64,000 nucleotides of DNA from assembly GCA_020634215.1 (NCBI GenBank), contig JACKCD010000003.1:112079-176078 (forward strand), in the 5' to 3' direction. Below the pieces are notes generated by a model that saw nothing but the letters and a program-made list of their open reading frames with translations, searched no databases and was not told the DNA's origin. The position numbers were made by a program, and so were the translations under genes. Of the stretch, positions 7,227 to 15,595 are shown one piece after another; positions within the stretch are counted from its first letter, which is position 1; each line of letters begins with the position of its first letter. The DNA comes from Ardenticatenaceae bacterium (lineage in GTDB: Bacteria; Chloroflexota; Anaerolineae; Promineifilales; Promineifilaceae).

Positions 7227-9323
7227 ATGAATTTATCAGAGGATTATGTCGAGCGCGTGTATGCTGGGGTGTTGGGGAAGCTGATTGGGGTCTATGTCGG
7301 CCGGCCGTTTGAAGGGTGGAGCTATGAGCAAATTACGGCACAACTGGGCGACATTGATGGGTATGTCAACGACAAAGTGGCGCGGCTGGCGCAGGCACAG
7401 GGCATTGTCAACCACGCGCCGCTGGTGATCACCGACGATGACGTGACGGGAACGTTTACCTTTATTCGCGCCCTGGCCGATTTTGGCGCGGCGGTTACGC
7501 CGCAGCAAATTGGCGACATTTGGCTCAATCATGTGGTGGAGCGGCGCAGCACCTTTTGGTGGGGCGGCTTTGGCAACTCCAGCGAACACACGGCGTATCT
7601 GCGGCTGAAGCAGGGGGTGGATGCTCCGGCCAGCGGTTCCATCGCCCTCAACGGGGCGGTGACGGCCGAGCAGATTGGGGCGCAAATTTTTATTGATGGC
7701 TGGGGGTTGGTGTCGCCGGGCGACCCAGAGCGGGCGGTGGATTTGGCGCGGCGTTCGGCCAGTGTGAGCCACGACGGGGAGGCGATTTACGGGGCGCAGG
7801 TGGTGGCGGCCCTGGTGGCGGCGGCGTTTGTGGAGGATGAGGTGGGGAAGCTGTTAGAAACGGCCGTTTCCCTCATCCCCCGCGACAGCACCATCTACCG
7901 CCTCATTGCCGACCTGCGCCACTGGCACGCCGCCGAACCCGACTGGCGGCAAACGCGGGCGCGGCTCGATGCCGCCTATGGCTACCACAAATACCCCGGC
8001 AACGTCCACATCGTCCCTAACCACGGCCTCATCATTTTAGGGCTGCTCTATGGCCGCGACTTTCAGGAAGTGATGCGAATTGTCAACACCTCCGGCTGGG
8101 ACACCGACTGCAACGCCGCCAACGCCGGCTGCATTTGGGGGGTGAAAAACGGGCTGGCGGGGCTGGAAGCGGGTGGCGACTGGCGTGGCCCGGTGGCCGA
8201 CCGCCTCTTTTTGCCCGGCGGCGACGGTGGTCGCGCCATTACCGATGCCGTGCGCGAAAGCTATGAGCTGGTCAATTTGGGGCGGCGGCTGGCCGATTTG
8301 CCGCCGCTGCACCCCAAAAACGGGGCGCGGTTCCATTTTAGCCTGCCGGGCAGCGTGCAGGGGTGGCAGGGGGATGGGGCCACGGTTGCCAACGTGCTGC
8401 TGCCCGACGGCACGCGCCGTTTGGCGGTTCAGTTTGGCGACCAGCCGGGGCAGGCGTTTACCCCCACGTTTTATCAGCCGGAGGAGCTACAGCCGGGAAT
8501 GATGCAGATTTTCCGCAATGGGTCGCTCTCTGGCTATGAGCCGGTGGGGTCGCCGTCGCTTTATGCGGGGCAAACGGTGCGGCTGCGGCTGACGAATGCG
8601 GGGGAGGGAGAAACGGCCGTTTCCCTCTTCATAAAAACCCTGGCATCTGAGATTGTTGAGACCTCGGAGGTCTTCTTGTCCGGCGAAACGCGAGAGTGGG
8701 CATGGGTGGTGCCGTCTACGGGCGGCTGGCCGATCACGGCCGTGGGGCTGGCGGGGCAAAACGGGCTGCTCCATTTGGATTGGTTGACGTGGGCAGGAAC
8801 GGCCGTTGGCCCCCTGCACCCACCTGCCGACCAGCCCCGCCACTGGCAACGCGCCTGGGTCAACGGGATGGATGATTGGGGGGCGTTTTTCCACGAGCCG
8901 TTCCGTTTGTCCCATTTTCAGGGGCGCGGCGTGCTGGCCTGTGGCGCGGCTGAATGGGGCGACTATGCTGTTGGCGCGACGATGGGAGTGAACCAGGCGG
9001 CGGCGGCGGGGATTGCCGCCCGCGTGCAGGGGATGCGCCGCTATGTGGCGCTGCTGCTCACGCCGGGCAAGCTGCAGTTGGTGCAGCGGTTTGACCGGAT
9101 GGAAACGGTGTTGGCGGAAGTGGATTTTCATTGGCAGAACGGCCGTTCCTACTCCCTGCGGCTGGAAGCGGCCGGCCGTACCCTGCGCGGCTGGGTAGAT
9201 GGTGATCTGCTGCTAACGACAAACGAGGTAAACGGCCGTTTGCTCAATGGTGGTGCTGGTTTTATTTTAGAAGAAGGGCATTTGGTAGGAAAAAGCTTAG
9301 ACATTGAGAGGATAGGTAGCTGA
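7227..9323 (+). CDS. ADP-ribosylglycohydrolase family protein with C-terminal beta-rich domain
   Basis: A 698-residue protein. Residues 1-380 are an ADP-ribosylglycohydrolase (DraG/ARH) domain: GVLGKLIGVYVGRPFEG near residue 14, metal-binding Asp70-Asp72 in ITDDDVTGT, and the C-terminal metal motif GWDTDCNAAN near residue 289. These enzymes remove ADP-ribose from proteins or small molecules using Mg2+. The remaining 300 residues look beta-rich, perhaps a jelly-roll or concanavalin-like module. That is longer than DraG, but this two-part form is not unusual. The start at 7227 is supported by AAGGAAAAGAGG just upstream. No partner ADP-ribosyltransferase is seen. Confidence 0.85.
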   Translation: MNLSEDYVERVYAGVLGKLIGVYVGRPFEGWSYEQITAQLGDIDGYVNDKVARLAQAQGIVNHAPLVITDDDVTGTFTFIRALADFGAAVTPQQIGDIWLNHVVERRSTFWWGGFGNSSEHTAYLRLKQGVDAPASGSIALNGAVTAEQIGAQIFIDGWGLVSPGDPERAVDLARRSASVSHDGEAIYGAQVVAALVAAAFVEDEVGKLLETAVSLIPRDSTIYRLIADLRHWHAAEPDWRQTRARLDAAYGYHKYPGNVHIVPNHGLIILGLLYGRDFQEVMRIVNTSGWDTDCNAANAGCIWGVKNGLAGLEAGGDWRGPVADRLFLPGGDGGRAITDAVRESYELVNLGRRLADLPPLHPKNGARFHFSLPGSVQGWQGDGATVANVLLPDGTRRLAVQFGDQPGQAFTPTFYQPEELQPGMMQIFRNGSLSGYEPVGSPSLYAGQTVRLRLTNAGEGETAVSLFIKTLASEIVETSEVFLSGETREWAWVVPSTGGWPITAVGLAGQNGLLHLDWLTWAGTAVGPLHPPADQPRHWQRAWVNGMDDWGAFFHEPFRLSHFQGRGVLACGAAEWGDYAVGATMGVNQAAAAGIAARVQGMRRYVALLLTPGKLQLVQRFDRMETVLAEVDFHWQNGRSYSLRLEAAGRTLRGWVDGDLLLTTNEVNGRLLNGGAGFILEEGHLVGKSLDIERIGS

Positions 9324-9345
9324 TTATCCTGAATGAGGTGAATGA

Positions 9346-9915
9346 ATGGGTGCATCCTATTGGTCACATTTTACTTCTTATCAAGAGAATATTGAACAAG
9401 CTCTGCATTGTTTGCAAGTAACAGTTCTTGCCACAGGCGATTATTATTTGGCCTGTTCGCCTGCTGAACGTATTGCTTGGCTTGAGAAAGAATTGGCACG
9501 CCCATTTGACGAGCAGTTTGGGTTTGCGTCACATGGAGATGAAGAGACACGCGATGAGTTACATAATCAAGCAATATTTGATCTGAAGTGGTTGCAAGAC
9601 AACCCCGATCCGAAAGTCTATGCCGACAAATTACGCCAGATAGAGATGATTAATGGGTTTGGAACCAGTACACATTCGATCCTGGATATCTATCAAGTGG
9701 CAGCAGAACCAGCTTTTGGAAGTGCATCACCCATGTCTTGCGAGGAGCAATTAGCGGTTTTTGGAACGATAAAGCCTACTAAAGAACTTATCAACGAGAA
9801 TGCCGAACTTGAAGCATTGATTTCGTTGATGGAGCGATGGACAGGCCGTTATGTAATTATTTACAAAGAAGACTTGCCGCATGAAATATGGTTCTGTGGT
9901 GTGTCTGGCGATTAA
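9346..9915 (+). CDS. Conserved hypothetical protein, AT-richer than neighbours
   Basis: A 189-residue soluble protein with no signal peptide or membrane segment. I do not recognise a named domain. From memory its pattern (MGASYWSHF at the start, THSILDI in the middle, RWTGRYVIIY and FCGVSGD at the end) resembles an uncharacterised family seen in actinobacteria. Base composition and codon use are clearly more AT-rich than the flanking genes, and it holds no copy of the ACGGCCGT palindrome, which suggests a later arrival. It follows the ADP-ribosylglycohydrolase by 22 bases, so cotranscription is likely. Function unknown. Confidence 0.7.
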   Translation: MGASYWSHFTSYQENIEQALHCLQVTVLATGDYYLACSPAERIAWLEKELARPFDEQFGFASHGDEETRDELHNQAIFDLKWLQDNPDPKVYADKLRQIEMINGFGTSTHSILDIYQVAAEPAFGSASPMSCEEQLAVFGTIKPTKELINENAELEALISLMERWTGRYVIIYKEDLPHEIWFCGVSGD

Positions 9916-9944
9916 TGAGTAGGCGATAAAGTGAGAGGTGTTTT

Positions 9945-10361
9945 ATGGCAAGAATGAGTGTGGCACAGCGGGAAGCGTTTTTGGCGACGGTGCGGCTGGG
10001 GCTGTTGACGATGCTGCGGGAAGATGGGGGGCCAACGGCCGTTCCTGTCTGGTTTGAGTGGGACGGAACGGCCGTTCGTGTCTTCACTGGGGCCGAATCG
10101 CTCAAGATTAAACGGCTGGAGCGGGATCCGCGCATCTCGCTGCTGGTGGTCAACAACGTGGGCGAACCGGAAGGATGGGTAGCGTTTGACGGCCGGGTGA
10201 CAATCAAAACCGAAGGCGCAATAGAGCTGGCGGAACGGCTGGCTGAACGTTACTGGGACATGGCCGACCCCAACTACGAGGCTGTTCTCGACAGTTGGCG
10301 GCAAGGTGCGGCTAACCTGCGGGTGTTGGAACTGGTGCCGGAGGTGATTCGGACGGGGTAG
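9945..10361 (+). CDS. PPOX-class (F420/FMN-binding split barrel) oxidoreductase
   Basis: A 138-residue protein of the pyridoxamine-5'-phosphate-oxidase-like split-barrel fold. It shows the order LGLLTMLREDGGPTAVPVWFEWDG, then LKIKRLERDPRISLLV, then GWVAFDGRV, typical of F420-dependent PPOX proteins of unknown substrate. GAGAGGT lies five bases before the ATG. The deazaflavin-type nitroreductase at 34277-34765 is consistent with use of F420 in this organism, though no F420 synthesis gene is in view. Confidence 0.82.
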   Translation: MARMSVAQREAFLATVRLGLLTMLREDGGPTAVPVWFEWDGTAVRVFTGAESLKIKRLERDPRISLLVVNNVGEPEGWVAFDGRVTIKTEGAIELAERLAERYWDMADPNYEAVLDSWRQGAANLRVLELVPEVIRTG

Positions 10362-10373
10362 GTGTGGAGAGAG

Positions 10374-10426
10374 ATTAGGGATTGGGGATTGGAGATTGTT
10401 TGAATCTCCAATCCCCAATCTCTAAT
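10374..10426. terminator. Bidirectional terminator-like hairpin between convergent genes
   Basis: Arms 10374-10398 and 10403-10426 pair at 23 of 24 positions (ATTAGGGATTGGGGATTGG unit) with a four-base loop. The hairpin lies exactly between the convergent PPOX and GH99-like genes, so it can end both transcripts. Confidence 0.7.
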
Positions 10427-12366
10427 TACTGCCTACGATTCAAATACAACATCGCTGCTCCCGCCAGCAACAGCACGCCGATGCTGCCGAGGAAGAAGGG
10501 GGCAATGGTGCTGGTGGTGATGGGGTTGGCGGTGGGGGTGGGAGTAGGAACGGCCGTTTCCACCACCATCGTCGGAACGGCCGTTGCCGTGGGCAATGCC
10601 GTTGCTGTGGGTAATGGGGTGGCTGTGGGGGACGGTGGTGGCGGGATGGTGGCGGTGGGCTGTGGGGTGGGGCTGGCAAGTTCGGCCGGCAGGTCGGTTG
10701 AACCGCCAATTGCCACCGGCTGCGGCTGAATGCCCACAGTGACTTCCTGGCCTAACTGCAAAATGCTTGTTTCCGTCAGCCCGCTAAAGCCAAAAAGCTC
10801 CTCCATCGTCAGCCCATAGGTGGTGGCAATGCCAATTAGCGTGTCGTTGGGGCGTACTACGTGGACAATCGTGCCGTCGGGTTTGACCTTGGCCTGCGGG
10901 AACCCGGCCAGCGGGCTGGAGCCGTCGGGCAGAATGGTGTAGCCCAGCACAAGCTGCTGCCCCACCGACAGCACCACGTCGTTGCTAAAGTTGTTGTATT
11001 CCAGCAGGTCGGCCAGCGGCACATCAAAGCGGTCGGCAATGAGGATGAGGGTGTCGCCGGGGACAACGGTGTAGATTAAACGGCCGTCGCTCTGCGCCGT
11101 CGGCGAGGCGATAGGGGTGTTGGTAGCCGTTGGCGGCGGCGTGTCGGTGGGCAGCGGTGTTTCCGTGGGCGTACCGGCGGGGGTGGCGGTGTTGGTGATT
11201 TGGGAAACGGCCGTTGCTGCGGGAACGCCACCCTCTGGCGTAGCCGTTGGTGGGGCGCTGGTTGGCACAGGCGGCGCGGCCAAGTTGCCCGCTTTGTAGG
11301 CGGCACTCAATTCGGCCGTTAGCCCCAGATAGAAGTTGCCATACTCCACGCTTGGCTCAATCTGGCTTCCCTCCGGCCATTCGTTAAATGACGTGATAAT
11401 CAGCATGTCGGGCGAGCTGGAGGCTGCGCCGCCAAAGCTGGCGCGGTAATAATCCCCGTTGGCGCGGTCGCGGGTGAAGGCGGCGTTGCCCCGCCCCAGC
11501 AGCGTGTCGTTCCAGCCCGGCATCGCCGTTGCCACCCAATATTTATAGCCGCCATAGGTTGCGGCGGCGGCGCGGGTGTTGGCGGCCCAGCTTTGCGCCG
11601 TCCCAGCCGGGTTAGCCGACCAGGCGGTGTTATACAGATGCAGCCCATCAAACGCCCCCAAATAGTTGGTGTTGGCTCCCTCGGCAATCCAAATCGTGTT
11701 GCGGTCGGGGTCAACCGCGCCGCGAATTTGGTTCCACTCCTCCACACTGAGCAGCCAATTGGCCCAAAAATAGATGACTGGTTTGCCGTCCACCCGCAAA
11801 TAGGCGGGGTGCTGGGCGTGGGTTTGCAGCAGGGTTCGCAAGGCGTTGATGCGGTCGTCGTTGCTTTTGAAAAAGGGACTGCCCACTTCAAAATCTACCG
11901 CCGCCTTAAAGCCGCTGGCGGCGGCGACATTGAGCAGCGTTTGAAAATTTGGCTCCGTCTGGTTGTTTTCCACCGTCGGCCCATACCAGCTTTGCACAAA
12001 GCCGTCAATGCCGACCGACTGCGCTTCGCTGACGTGGCGCTGGATGGTGCCTGCGTCGGTGGAAAAGTAGGGGTTGGGCGGGTTGAACGGCGTTTTGCCC
12101 GCGCCAAAGGAGTTGGGGCTAAACCAGGCGTAGTAAAAGGCCAGCACCAGCTTGGTTTGCCCCTGTGCCTGGGCGGTAGAGGCGGTGGTGAGGGTGACGG
12201 CTAGAAGGAGGGTGCAGGTGAGGAGGAGGTGGAGGGGACGGAGGACGAAAGACGGAGGACGGAGGCCAAATCGTCCGTCGTCCGTCGTCCGTCGTCCGTC
12301 GTCTGTCTTTGTCGGCCTTTCGCTTTCCAGCACTTTACGCTCCGGGGCCAACATAGCGATACTCAA
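10426..12366 (-). CDS. Secreted GH99-like glycosidase with two LysM domains and C-terminal membrane anchor
   Basis: A 646-residue surface protein. After a signal-type hydrophobic segment near residues 45-68, the domain at about 70-370 resembles glycoside hydrolase family 99 (endo-alpha-mannosidase-like). It begins LAFYYAWFSPN and carries ITSFNEWPEGS near residue 322, the motif with the catalytic Glu. Pro/Thr-rich linkers flank two LysM modules near 430 and 501, and a membrane helix with a short basic tail closes the protein. The first 40 residues are read from a GACGGACGACGG repeat (TDDGRRTTDDGR), so the real start may lie further in. It overlaps the end of sppA by 32 bases. The glycan target is unknown. 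Confidence 0.8.
   Translation of the reverse strand: MSIAMLAPERKVLESERPTKTDDGRRTTDDGRFGLRPPSFVLRPLHLLLTCTLLLAVTLTTASTAQAQGQTKLVLAFYYAWFSPNSFGAGKTPFNPPNPYFSTDAGTIQRHVSEAQSVGIDGFVQSWYGPTVENNQTEPNFQTLLNVAAASGFKAAVDFEVGSPFFKSNDDRINALRTLLQTHAQHPAYLRVDGKPVIYFWANWLLSVEEWNQIRGAVDPDRNTIWIAEGANTNYLGAFDGLHLYNTAWSANPAGTAQSWAANTRAAAATYGGYKYWVATAMPGWNDTLLGRGNAAFTRDRANGDYYRASFGGAASSSPDMLIITSFNEWPEGSQIEPSVEYGNFYLGLTAELSAAYKAGNLAAPPVPTSAPPTATPEGGVPAATAVSQITNTATPAGTPTETPLPTDTPPPTATNTPIASPTAQSDGRLIYTVVPGDTLILIADRFDVPLADLLEYNNFSNDVVLSVGQQLVLGYTILPDGSSPLAGFPQAKVKPDGTIVHVVRPNDTLIGIATTYGLTMEELFGFSGLTETSILQLGQEVTVGIQPQPVAIGGSTDLPAELASPTPQPTATIPPPPSPTATPLPTATALPTATAVPTMVVETAVPTPTPTANPITTSTIAPFFLGSIGVLLLAGAAMLYLNRRQ
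12235..12310. repeat. GACGGACGACGG-type repeat inside the GH99-like coding region
   Basis: A G-rich arm (12236-12264) and a C/T-rich tandem arm (12271-12309, units of CGTCCGT) form an imperfect inverted repeat. It encodes the region just before the signal peptide. The same units occur in frame inside the metallophosphoesterase gene at 17272-17340. Confidence 0.6.
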
Positions 12367-13357
12367 GGGAAGGGGTGGTTAGGTCGTTGACAGTTTGCAG
12401 CAGGCGGTCGGTGTCGCTGGTGAAGAGGCGGCTGCTCATGCCGAGCAAGAGTTGGCTAAAGCTGGGCAGCCGTTCATATTCGACGAGGCGCGGGTCGCCT
12501 TCGATGCCACCCAGGGCGGCGGCTTTGGTGATGGCGACATCCAGATCGCCCAGTTCATCCACCAACCCGTTGGCGAGGGCTTGGCGGCCGGTGTAAATAC
12601 GGCCGTCGGCCAGTTCGCGCACTGTGCCTTCTTCCAGACTGCGGCCCTCGGCCACAATGCGGACAAACTCATCGTAGGATTCATTGATGAACGCTTGCAA
12701 AATCGCCTGCTGTTCGGGGGTCATCGCTTCCCAACTGTTGCCCAGTGCCTTGTTGGAGCCGCTGGTGAGGGTGATCACATCCACGCCCCATTCGGTGGCA
12801 AGCTGTTCGGCGTTGAAAATTTGCATAATCACGCCAATGCTGCCGGTTACGGTGTCGGGGCGGGCGATGATGTAGTCGGTGGGGGCGCTGACGTAGTAGC
12901 CACCGGAAGCGGCGACGCTCGCCATGCTGGCAACGACCGGTTTTTCCAGTGCCAAAATCGCTTCGTGGATTTGGGCGGAGCCGGTGACAGTGCCGCCGGG
13001 GCTGTCCACGCGCAGCACGATGGCCTTCACGCTGTCATCGCTGCTGGCGGCTTCGAGGTCGGCAATAACGTTGGCGCTGATGGCACCCTGGGCAGCAAAG
13101 TCGTCTACGTGGTCGCTGCTGCTGATGGCTCCTTCAACGCGGACGATGGCGACGGCATCGCCGGTGCCAACATCGGCAGTGGCGGAGCCTAGCCCGGCCG
13201 TGCCGAGGCTGGCGGCAGCAGCAAAAACAAAGAAGACACAGCTGCACACGGGGAGCAAAAAGCCGAGGGCGACCCCGGCCAGCACCCAAAGCGCGGTGCG
13301 GTTGTTGCTTTCGCTTTTGAGGTGGATTATCTGTGGTGTGGTTTCGTTTTCGGTCAT
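12335..13357 (-). CDS. sppA: Signal peptide peptidase SppA (S49)
   Basis: A membrane-anchored serine protease that degrades cleaved signal peptides. The short form (340 residues) has an N-terminal membrane segment near residues 23-50 and one protease domain. The Ser/Lys dyad is visible: Ser151 in VAASGGYYVS and Lys203 in SGSNKALGN, with VDSPGG near 118 and TGSIGV near 171. A TGCTATAAT extended -10 element lies nine bases before the ATG, which implies a very short or absent 5' leader. It is followed, with a 32-base overlap, by the GH99-like gene. Confidence 0.93.
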   Translation of the reverse strand: MTENETTPQIIHLKSESNNRTALWVLAGVALGFLLPVCSCVFFVFAAAASLGTAGLGSATADVGTGDAVAIVRVEGAISSSDHVDDFAAQGAISANVIADLEAASSDDSVKAIVLRVDSPGGTVTGSAQIHEAILALEKPVVASMASVAASGGYYVSAPTDYIIARPDTVTGSIGVIMQIFNAEQLATEWGVDVITLTSGSNKALGNSWEAMTPEQQAILQAFINESYDEFVRIVAEGRSLEEGTVRELADGRIYTGRQALANGLVDELGDLDVAITKAAALGGIEGDPRLVEYERLPSFSQLLLGMSSRLFTSDTDRLLQTVNDLTTPSLEYRYVGPGA

Positions 13358-13366
13358 TGGGGGAGG

Positions 13367-13375
13367 ATTATAGCA
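13367..13375 (-). promoter_or_regulatory. Extended -10 promoter of sppA
   Basis: On the minus strand TGCTATAAT reads 13375 to 13367, nine bases before the start codon. No good -35 is visible. Transcription would begin within about three bases of the ATG. Confidence 0.5.
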
Positions 13376-13382
13376 TGGTGGG

Positions 13383-13402
13383 GGAAAAACGGCCGTTTTT
13401 CC
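13383..13402. repeat. 20-bp perfect palindrome centred on ACGGCCGT
   Basis: GGAAAAACGGCCGTTTTTCC is a perfect palindrome in the divergent gap upstream of sppA. It is the longest extended copy of the iterated palindrome I found between genes. Confidence 0.85.
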
Positions 13403-13473
13403 TCAAAGCATTAATCATGTGTTGCTCTTGAAGGCATGTGCAACTTGTATTTTGGTAGTCTTTGTGATCGGTG

Positions 13474-13535
13474 AATTACTTGACAAAACATACCTGACAC
13501 AGATACAATTTAATTACTTGATGAAACGTACCTGA
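13474..13535 (+). promoter_or_regulatory. Promoter with a pair of 24-bp direct repeats (putative operators)
   Basis: TTGACA (13480-13485) and TACAAT (13504-13509) are separated by 18 bases and form a good sigma-70 type promoter. Two near-identical 24-base repeats, 13474-13497 and 13512-13535 (21 of 24 identical, core AATTACTTGA and TACCTGA), sit 38 bases apart. One covers the -35 region and the other lies just after the -10. This is the arrangement expected for a repressor site controlling the two genes downstream. Confidence 0.7.
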
Positions 13536-13549
13536 AAAAGGAGGTCGGA

Positions 13550-14023
13550 ATGTCTATAGAAGAACGGCGAGAAAGAACGCTCAAATTGATCGCCACTGAT
13601 GAGGAATGGGGAAAATTTACTGAGTCTATTCCTCGTGATTGGCATGATCGGTTTGACAAGTTGGCAGCGTGCATGGGGCAAAATTTAGAAGAAAAACGTC
13701 CTGAGCGTTTGCCAGAAGTGTCTTACAGACGCCATATTATACAGGATTGTCGTTCAAACCACCCTGAAGCGTATCAGACCAAGCATAGAAGGGGGAGGTT
13801 TGTGCGTAGTTGGGACATCGGAGTTAAGCAGCGAAATAATGGTAGCAAATCTATTGGATTTTCTGATGGGATTACATGGGGAAGTATAGGCCAAATTTTT
13901 GGCTATTTATTTGGTGAAATGTCAAAAGAACAAAAGGATAAAATTTATCAGCAGTTGCTTGATGCCTATCCAGCCACCGATCATGGTGCGCCAATGCGGA
14001 CAGGCGTGAAAGCAGGAGATTAA
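13550..14023 (+). CDS. Hypothetical protein of AT-rich island, first gene of two-gene operon
   Basis: A 157-residue soluble, charged protein that I cannot assign. It starts with a basic/acidic helix (MSIEERRERTLKLIATDEEW), holds a basic middle (YQTKHRRGRFVRSWDIGVK) and has no membrane segment. A strong ribosome-binding site (AAAGGAGG) lies eight bases upstream, and a clear promoter with direct repeats precedes it. The stop is two bases before the next gene, so the two are translated together. Codon use is AT-rich and there is no ACGGCCGT copy, unlike the flanking genes. A toxin-antitoxin or other regulated pair is possible but unproven. Confidence 0.6.
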   Translation: MSIEERRERTLKLIATDEEWGKFTESIPRDWHDRFDKLAACMGQNLEEKRPERLPEVSYRRHIIQDCRSNHPEAYQTKHRRGRFVRSWDIGVKQRNNGSKSIGFSDGITWGSIGQIFGYLFGEMSKEQKDKIYQQLLDAYPATDHGAPMRTGVKAGD

Positions 14024-14025
14024 TC

Positions 14026-14445
14026 ATGACTGTTCAACAAATTACAGATGTTATGACGCATGGTGCAATTCCGGCAGGCCAAATGCGCTTGATCAAACCA
14101 TTATATGAAGCATATCCAGATGGGCTTAATCTTGAAGACTTAAGCAATACGAGTGATTGTTCTATAGAAGAAACACGAAGTACACTAGGATCTTTGGGAA
14201 GGCGGGTAACAGCAAAACTTGGAAAAATTATTGCAAAACCTAGCACCTTGATAATCGCCAAAGATAAAACCCAGCAATATCGGTTAACGGAAGATATGGT
14301 TAGCTTTATTCGCTCAGTGCCAGATTTGGAACGCGCACTTGGAAATGACATACGGATGTTTTTCCTGCATACTCCAGAAGCCTCTTCATTTATATGGAAT
14401 GCAGACAAAACGGGTGGTGAGTTACAGCAGTTTAGACGCGCTTGA
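14026..14445 (+). CDS. Hypothetical protein, possible winged-helix-like DNA binder, second gene of the operon
   Basis: A 139-residue protein starting two bases after the previous stop. Residues about 30-65 (LYEAYPDGLNLEDL, then SIEETRSTLGSLGRRV) have the look of a helix-turn-helix or winged-helix segment, which would suit an autoregulator acting on the direct repeats at 13474-13535. This is an inference; I recognise no named family. The C-terminal half has no visible motif. AT-rich composition and lack of the iterated palindrome match its partner. Confidence 0.55.
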   Translation: MTVQQITDVMTHGAIPAGQMRLIKPLYEAYPDGLNLEDLSNTSDCSIEETRSTLGSLGRRVTAKLGKIIAKPSTLIIAKDKTQQYRLTEDMVSFIRSVPDLERALGNDIRMFFLHTPEASSFIWNADKTGGELQQFRRA

Positions 14446-14631
14446 GCGTACAAGTGGGGCTAAGTAGCCGGTATGCACATTTCATCTTTTTGTGGCCATG
14501 TCCTTGTCTTAACAGCGAGACAAATGGGTGTTTGCCACCAACAATGGTTTCAGGGATTCAAAAATACCGAGCGTATAGGGTTGGTGCGCCAAATAGGTAT
14601 GATAGTGCAGCGTTTTTGTGAGGCATAGCTT
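14446..14631. other. Gap of about 185 bases with no recognisable gene
   Basis: AT-rich spacer. I see no convincing open frame, hairpin or strong promoter, although GTGAGG lies about ten bases before the next start. Confidence 0.4.
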
Positions 14632-14871
14632 GTGAGTGATGAAGAGGTGGGTAATCTTGGCTTTGTTTATCGGGTGGCGAAGAATGGTGCTGTGGTGATT
14701 AGCCACCATGACAAAGTGGCAGCAACGTTGCGGGGGGCGAAAGGGGCTGCTTTTTTGAAGATGATGGATCGGTCAACTTTTTTTGAGCAGCAGCAAGCGA
14801 TGGCGCGGATAACGGGAAATTATAAGCGGGGTAATGAGAAGGTGGCAAAGAATCATCCGCGAAATAAATAG
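14632..14871 (+). CDS. Small conserved hypothetical protein (GTG start)
   Basis: A 79-residue basic protein beginning with GTG; GTGAGG lies about ten bases upstream and an in-frame TAG just before it rules out a longer start. The pattern (GFVYRVAKNGAVVISHHDK, LRGAKGAAFL, then QQQAMARITGNYKRGNE) recalls a widespread family of unnamed small bacterial proteins, from memory. No membrane segment is seen. It stands alone between the AT-rich pair and the carbonic anhydrase. Function unknown. Confidence 0.6.
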   Translation: MSDEEVGNLGFVYRVAKNGAVVISHHDKVAATLRGAKGAAFLKMMDRSTFFEQQQAMARITGNYKRGNEKVAKNHPRNK

Positions 14872-14930
14872 CTACCCGTTGGTGTATGGGTGGGGTTGTA
14901 TGAATGGGTTCTTCTCTGGGAGGTAAATGA

Positions 14931-15554
14931 GTGATGGTTTTAGCATTAGAAGCTTTGCGACGATTGCAGGAGGGAAACGGCCGTTTTGTCTCCGGCGTGC
15001 GTAGTTTGGAAACATTGATGAGCCAAACGCGGCGGGGTGATTTGGTGGGTGGGCAAACCCCCTTTGCCGTCATCCTCGGCTGCTCCGATTCGCGGGTGCC
15101 GGTGGAGATGATTTTTGACCAGGGGCTGGGCGATTTGTTTGTTATCCGCGTGGCGGGCAACATTGTCGCCCCATCCCAAGTGGGCAGCGTGGAGTTTGCC
15201 GCCGCCCAGTTTGGCACGCGGCTGGTGGTCGTGCTGGGTCATACCGGCTGCGGCGCGGTGCAGGCCACATTGGCGGAACTCCAGCGCAGCAGCGAAACCC
15301 AGTCGCCCCATTTGCGCTCCATTGTGGATCGGATTCGGCCGGCGGTGGCGGGATTGCTAGAAACGGAACTGCGCCATGACCCCTATGCGTTAGCCCACCA
15401 TGCCGTTCGCGCCAACGTCCGTATGTCGGCCAACTATTTGCGCCACGGCTCACAAATTTTGGAACAGTTGGCCGAGCAGGATGGGCTGCTGGTGGTGGGG
15501 GCGGAATATTCGCTGGAAACGGGTGTGGTTGAGTTTTTTGATGGGGTAGAGTAG
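14931..15554 (+). CDS. Beta-class carbonic anhydrase
   Basis: A zinc enzyme interconverting CO2 and bicarbonate. It has 207 residues with the zinc ligands and catalytic dyad in place: GCSDSRVP (Cys51, Asp53, Arg55) and GHTGCGAV (His104, Cys107). The start is GTG at 14931, with GGGAGG eight bases upstream; the ATG right after it (14934) is an alternative. It lies in a run of plus-strand genes (channel, phosphatase, phosphoesterase) with no obvious metabolic link. Confidence 0.93.
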   Translation: MMVLALEALRRLQEGNGRFVSGVRSLETLMSQTRRGDLVGGQTPFAVILGCSDSRVPVEMIFDQGLGDLFVIRVAGNIVAPSQVGSVEFAAAQFGTRLVVVLGHTGCGAVQATLAELQRSSETQSPHLRSIVDRIRPAVAGLLETELRHDPYALAHHAVRANVRMSANYLRHGSQILEQLAEQDGLLVVGAEYSLETGVVEFFDGVE

Positions 15555-15580
15555 GGCAAGTTTGCAAACTTGTCCTACAT
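15555..15580. repeat. Short inverted repeat after carbonic anhydrase gene
   Basis: GGCAAGTTTGCAAACTTGTCC forms a compact hairpin directly after the stop codon. It is a possible terminator without a T-tract. Confidence 0.45.
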
Positions 15581-15595
15581 TTTGCGAAGCGTGAT

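Noticed and set aside
12235..12310. The repeat at the GH99-like N-terminus as proof that the gene is broken
   Set aside because: The frame is open through the repeat into a good signal peptide, so the gene may be intact with either this or a later start.
13474..13535. The direct repeats as the start of a CRISPR array
   Set aside because: There are only two copies, with a 14-base spacer, and they overlap promoter elements. No cas gene is present, so an operator is the better reading.
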